Positions 7,217 through 9,354 of a stretch of 9,354 bases of DNA are shown here, piece after piece (positions within the stretch are counted from its first letter, which is position 1; every line of letters begins with the position of its first letter). A model generated the notes under the pieces. It was not told the origin of the DNA and did not search any database. It saw nothing but the letters and a program-made list of their open reading frames with translations. The translations under genes were made by a program, and so were the position numbers. This DNA is from JAWCLZ01 sp037443105. Its GTDB lineage: Archaea > Halobacteriota > JAWCLZ01. The DNA lies in NCBI GenBank assembly GCA_037443105.1, contig JBBIOZ010000064.1, positions 1 to 9,354 of the forward strand, read 5' to 3'.

Positions 7217-7635
7217 CAAGATAAGCTGAAAATTAAGGCATTGTAATAATAGTAATACAAAAATATGTGGAAAGCGTTTGAGGATGGTTATTTTTCCCTA
7301 GAAGCAAAGAAGAAGTCTATTCAAATCAAATCAAGAGGCATGTTTCGATTTGAGGGGATAGAATTAATTTAAATTTTGGCATCAAAAGATATCTTTCAAG
7401 AAATATATGGCTTTCACATCTAGGAGTACATTATTATCAGAAGTTGAGAATGAATATTGTAAGATGTTACAATAGCTATTCCCCAGTATATGAAACATGC
7501 CCTCNNNNNNNNNNACAAAAGATTATTATATTATTGCTTGTAGAAAGTTTGGAAATAAATCGCGATGCTGTCAACCCATCGACCGACAAGTTATTAACAA
7601 TTGAGTTGAAAATAATATTCCTTCGAGGCGATGGG
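7217..7635. other. Intergenic stretch with inverted repeats and an assembly gap, no convincing gene
   Basis: About 420 bases carry no gene I can support. It holds an imperfect palindrome TTGTAATAATAGTAATACAA (7241-7260), a 12-bp palindrome AAAGATATCTTT (7385-7396), and a perfect 8-bp inverted repeat TATTGTAA-GATG-TTACAATA (7455-7474) that shares the ATTGTAA half-site with the first. A 35-codon open frame (7265-7372, + strand, beginning MWKAFEDGYF) has no ribosome site. The N run at 7505-7514 means the two sides may not be truly adjacent. Any open frame crossing it is artificial. Confidence 0.6.
7505..7514. other. Assembly gap (10 N)
   Basis: Ten consecutive N bases. A round number like this is often a placeholder for a gap of unknown length, so the distance and even the linkage between the ABC operon promoter and the lipoprotein gene should not be trusted. 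Confidence 0.98.
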
Positions 7636-8164
7636 ATGAAGAAGTTGTTTATCGCTATAAATTTGATATTATTGTCAGTATTAGGTTGCATATCTCAGCC
7701 ACCTCAAATTGAGGGTGAGCTAGAGCGATATCCCAACAATAGAGCTTCCCAAGAATTTCAAGCTAGCTGGCGTATTGAATGATACATCTGTGGCTGAATT
7801 AATAATGGGAGAATTCGAGGTAAAGGTGTTCAGTGCGGTTAAGGGATATTACTCTATTGAATCTGCTCCAGTTGATGGATATATATTAGTGATCAAATGC
7901 GCCTCAGCAGCTGATGCTAGCAATGCAACAAAGAATTTCAAGTCCCTCTTCCCGGAGTTCCCCTCAAACTTTCCTTTTGCAAGATTTAGTATTATGACTT
8001 TCAATGGTCATACCGCAACTCAAATCTTAGGAGATTACCCAGATCCAAATGCCCAAAAATTCATCTATAAATATATCTGGCAGAAAGAAGAGCTTGTTTT
8101 TATTGTGAGCGGGAGCGATGATCAGCAAGCCAGCTTAAAACTAGCGCAGCTAACTAGCGCATGA
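7636..8164 (+). pseudogene. Predicted lipoprotein gene interrupted by a +1 frameshift
   Basis: The start at 7636 has GAGG at 7625-7628, 7 bases upstream. It encodes a lipoprotein signal: MKK, a hydrophobic core and the lipobox VLGC with Cys18. That frame stops at 7780-7782. The next frame (+1) is open from 7724 to the stop at 8162-8164. It reads naturally from about 7727 (DIPTIELPKNFKLAGVLNDT), continuing through GYILVIKCASAADA and YIWQKEELVFIVSG. The total span of 529 bases is one more than a multiple of three, which fits one extra base in an intact gene of about 176 codons. The shift must lie between 7724 and 7779, most likely near 7724-7740. The product would be a small secreted, membrane-anchored protein of unknown function. 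Sequencing error close to the gap is as likely as a true pseudogene. A TTG at 7775 could formally start the second part but has no support. Confidence 0.75.
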
Positions 8165-8180
8165 TTTGCGTTTCAAATCA
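8162..8180. terminator. Hairpin between convergent genes containing both stop codons
   Basis: TGATTTG (8162-8168), loop CGTTT, CAAATCA (8174-8180): a 7-bp perfect stem. The first three bases of each arm are the TGA stop codons of the lipoprotein (+) and of the regulator gene (-). By symmetry the hairpin forms in both transcripts. It has no T-run, so a role in bidirectional termination or 3'-end protection is only a suggestion. Confidence 0.35.
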
Positions 8181-8573
8181 AGGCTTTGATCGCAATATAT
8201 CTGCGCAAATGGTACATTCTTTGTCTTTAAGGGAAAGGAATGCTTTTTTATGAGCTGTGCAAATTAAATTTTTTGCTCTTATTTCCATGCAATTATCGCA
8301 AATTTGGCGAATTATCTCAACTGAGGAAGTTTTACCCTTAGCAAGCTGCTTTGCAATTTGCCTTGCAAATGGCTTCAAGCTCATTTCTTCACTTAATTTC
8401 TCTCCTTTTCCTCTTTTTGCATTAAGATAGTAGTTCACCGAGGGTTGAGTTATTCCAAGCAATATAGCAGCGTGATGCTGAGAAAACCCATGGGATTTGA
8501 CTAAATCAACTGCGATAAGTGCTCGCAGCACTGGTAATATATCTCTAGCAATGATCTCGCACGGAAGTTTCAT
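8178..8573 (-). CDS. Helix-turn-helix regulator with cysteine-rich C-terminus, possible Fe-S sensor
   Basis: This 131-residue protein starts MKLPCEIIARDILPVLRALI, a typical opening of an archaeal family of HTH regulators. The ATG at 8573 is preferred over the GTG at 8582 because GGAG (8585-8582) lies 8 bases before the ATG but overlaps the GTG. The DNA-binding part is at residues 29-56 (GFSQHHAAILLGITQPSVNYYLNAKRG). The C-terminal half carries five cysteines in the pattern ICDNC (92, 95), LIC (105), ECTIC (120, 123), plus Cys5 at the N-terminus, which is enough to hold a metal or iron-sulfur cluster. It lies directly after iscU (the IscU stop is 8577-8575) in the same transcript. An Fe-S-responsive regulator of cluster assembly, working like bacterial IscR but unrelated to it, is a good inference. 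Zinc binding is the main alternative. Confidence 0.85.
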   Translation of the reverse strand: MKLPCEIIARDILPVLRALIAVDLVKSHGFSQHHAAILLGITQPSVNYYLNAKRGKGEKLSEEMSLKPFARQIAKQLAKGKTSSVEIIRQICDNCMEIRAKNLICTAHKKAFLSLKDKECTICADILRSKP

Positions 8574-8574
8574 T

Positions 8575-8946
8575 TCATTCACTCCTTTTTCTCAAGTAAT
8601 CTTTTATCGCTGCGTGCAGTGCCTCGGCTGCCAAATTTGAGCAATGCATTTTAATGGGAGGCAAGCCATCTAAGGCGTGAGCAATATCGTGCTTTGTAAT
8701 TTTCAGCGCTTCCTCAAGGCTCATTCCCTTAGCTAACTCCGTAATCATTGAACTTGTTGCAATTGCAGCACCGCAACCAAATGTCATGAACTTTACATCT
8801 TGCAGTTTGTTATCTTTAACTTTTATGTAAATGCTCATGAGATCCCCGCATACTGGATTGCCAACTATGCCAATTCCATCTGCATTTGAAATTTCACCAA
8901 TATTTCTTGGATTGCGAAAATGCTCCATAACCTTTTCACTATACAT
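8575..8946 (-). CDS. iscU: Iron-sulfur cluster assembly scaffold IscU/NifU N-terminal type
   Basis: This 123-residue scaffold is the kind on which Fe-S clusters are built with sulfur from a cysteine desulfurase before transfer to apoproteins. All key residues are visible: Cys33 and Asp35 in NPVCGDLM, Cys58 in FGCGAAIATSSM, His101 and Cys102 in LPPIKMHCSN. LPPIK corresponds to the LPPVK chaperone-recognition motif of bacterial IscU. It opens MYSEKVMEHFRNPRNIG, a near-consensus start, so the ATG at 8946 is chosen. The upstream in-frame start would be a TTG at 8967. There is no NifU C-terminal domain. A TATA box 29 bases upstream of the ATG suggests a leaderless or nearly leaderless mRNA. The desulfurase partner (IscS/NifS) is not in the window. 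The next gene is a cysteine-rich regulator in the same operon. Confidence 0.96.
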   Translation of the reverse strand: MYSEKVMEHFRNPRNIGEISNADGIGIVGNPVCGDLMSIYIKVKDNKLQDVKFMTFGCGAAIATSSMITELAKGMSLEEALKITKHDIAHALDGLPPIKMHCSNLAAEALHAAIKDYLRKRSE

Positions 8947-8970
8947 CCTATAATAAATAATGCGCAAGGA

Positions 8971-8980
8971 TTATATATAG
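8971..8980. promoter_or_regulatory. TATA box shared by the divergent iscU and winged-helix genes
   Basis: TTATATATAG reads as a TATA element on both strands. On the - strand, a start about 25-28 bases downstream falls at about 8947-8950, right at the iscU ATG (8946). On the + strand, a start falls at about 8999-9003, leaving a roughly 20-base leader with GGTGAG (9011-9016) before the ATG at 9022. No other good TATA candidate is seen in the 75 bases between the two genes. Confidence 0.7.
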
Positions 8981-8985
8981 CTATG

Positions 8986-9004
8986 TTAATAACACTGTTA
9001 TTAA
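8986..9004. promoter_or_regulatory. 19-bp perfect palindrome over the predicted transcription start, operator
   Basis: TTAATAACA-C-TGTTATTAA has two perfect 9-base arms around a single C. It lies 6 bases after the TATA box and covers the predicted start site of the 9022 gene. This is the classic place for a dimeric repressor to block polymerase. The nearest candidate binder is the winged-helix protein encoded right downstream, so negative autoregulation is likely. Confidence 0.75.
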
Positions 9005-9021
9005 AAAAAGGGTGAGTTAAA

Positions 9022-9264
9022 ATGAGTGACGTCTTTGCTGTTAATACGCGGCATAAGCAAATCGAAGACCTACCGCCCAGTGCTAAGCTCGTCTTAAAGG
9101 TATTGGAATACAATGGTGCACTTACTCAGCAGCAAATTGTACAAGAGAGTTATCTTCCCTCGAGAACGGCGCGCTATGCCTTAAGACTGCTATTTAACTT
9201 GAGAATGATCGAGAAGCGCTTCAATTTCAAGGATGCAAGGCAGAATGTATATAGCATTAGGTAG
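9022..9264 (+). CDS. Small MarR-like winged-helix transcriptional regulator
   Basis: This 80-residue archaeal DNA-binding protein is essentially a bare winged helix. DLPPSAKLVLKVLEYNGALTQQQIV forms helices 1-2, and ESYLPSRTARYALRLLFNL contains the recognition helix (about residues 45-60). FNFKDARQNVYSIR is the wing, with the DARQxxYS ending seen in many archaeal homologues of this family. No ligand-binding domain is present. The ATG at 9022 has GGTGAG (9011-9016) 5 bases upstream. The gene is divergent from iscU across a 75-base promoter region with one TATA box, and a 19-bp palindrome sits at its own predicted transcription start. Besides itself it may influence iscU, which shares the TATA box. 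The physiological signal is unknown. Confidence 0.9.
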   Translation: MSDVFAVNTRHKQIEDLPPSAKLVLKVLEYNGALTQQQIVQESYLPSRTARYALRLLFNLRMIEKRFNFKDARQNVYSIR

Positions 9265-9280
9265 ATTTTGCCGCAATCTA
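9262..9280 (+). terminator. Weak stem-loop at the stop of the winged-helix gene
   Basis: TAGATT (9262-9267) pairs with AATCTA (9275-9280) across a 7-base loop. The TAG is the stop codon at 9262-9264. No long T-run follows, so it is at best a minor 3'-end structure. Confidence 0.2.
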
Positions 9281-9318
9281 AGGCTTTATGATTTCGAGAG
9301 TTGAAGAGGCATGGATGT

Positions 9319-9354
9319 AAACTACCACGCCTAATGGCGTGGCTTTCGTTCAGG
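9319..9354 (-). mobile_element. Probable terminus of an IS200/IS605-family element (TnpB type), continues out of window
   Basis: CCACGCC (9325-9331), loop TAAT, GGCGTGG (9336-9342) is a 7-bp perfect stem, preceded by AAACTA and followed by CTTTCGTTC. Read on the - strand it gives GGCGTGGTAGTTTAC, the form commonly seen at the 3' end of tnpB-bearing IS605/IS1341 elements. In that case the element body and tnpB lie beyond 9354 on the - strand, and the element boundary is near 9319. No transposase sequence is inside the window, so a solitary relic end (or a mini-element) is possible. The call rests on recognition of the hairpin only. Confidence 0.55.

Noticed and set aside
7265..7372. A 35-codon ORF beginning MWKAFEDGYF
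   Set aside because: The composition is plausible, but there is no ribosome site, no recognisable domain and no supporting context. It is described in the intergenic entry only.
7444..7782. A 112-codon open frame running through the N gap into the lipoprotein start
   Set aside because: It depends on ten unknown bases. The part before 7636 is not protein-like, while a ribosome site and lipoprotein signal mark the real start at 7636.
9288..9320. A 10-codon ORF just before the IS605-type hairpin
   Set aside because: Too short, closed by a stop just upstream, and unlike any TnpB C-terminus I know.
1..9354. CRISPR arrays, tRNA or rRNA genes
   Set aside because: No regularly spaced identical repeats, and no tRNA-like (GGTTCGAATCC-type) or rRNA-like sequences were seen on either strand.

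Overview
The window looks like a piece of an archaeal chromosome from a draft, probably metagenome-assembled, genome. There is a 10-base N gap at 7505-7514. Promoters are archaeal TATA boxes rather than -35/-10 elements, and the small winged-helix regulators belong to types common in Euryarchaeota. I cannot name the lineage; an archaeoglobal, methanogen or ANME-like euryarchaeon would fit.

Region 1 (1-5272, + strand) is a tightly packed run of three genes of unknown function. The first is cut by the window edge: its frame is open from base 1, and it carries a zinc-metallopeptidase HELGH motif. Four bases later comes a 1165-residue protein. It is built from about a dozen degenerate 38-residue helical repeats (consensus GIDPxxxxxYGIPAL), then a long helical linker, then a globular C-terminal domain that may be GNAT-like. 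Nine bases later comes a 236-residue, all-helical, charged protein. This operon is the best candidate here for an undescribed system.

Region 2 (7216 down to 5265, - strand) is a conventional drug- or polymer-export type ABC operon. Its order is a small winged-helix regulator, a NodI/DrrA-like ATPase and a NodJ-like ABC-2 permease, with stop/start overlaps between the genes. A 16-bp perfect palindrome and a second inverted repeat lie at the regulator start and are likely its operator. The permease gene converges on and overlaps the end of region 1.

Region 3 (about 7217-7635) is non-coding or unresolved sequence with inverted repeats and the assembly gap. It is followed by a small predicted lipoprotein gene (7636-8164, +) that is broken by a +1 frameshift.

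Region 4 (8946 down to 8178, - strand) is an iron-sulfur gene pair: an IscU/NifU-type scaffold followed by a helix-turn-helix regulator with five C-terminal cysteines. The pair looks like a co-regulated cluster-assembly and cluster-sensing unit. Divergent from it is a small MarR-like winged-helix gene (9022-9264, +). Both promoters seem to share one TATA box at 8971-8980, and a 19-bp perfect palindrome covers the predicted start of the + transcript.

The last 40 bases hold a 7-bp-stem hairpin typical of IS200/IS605-family (TnpB-carrying) element ends, so a mobile element probably starts at the right edge of the window.
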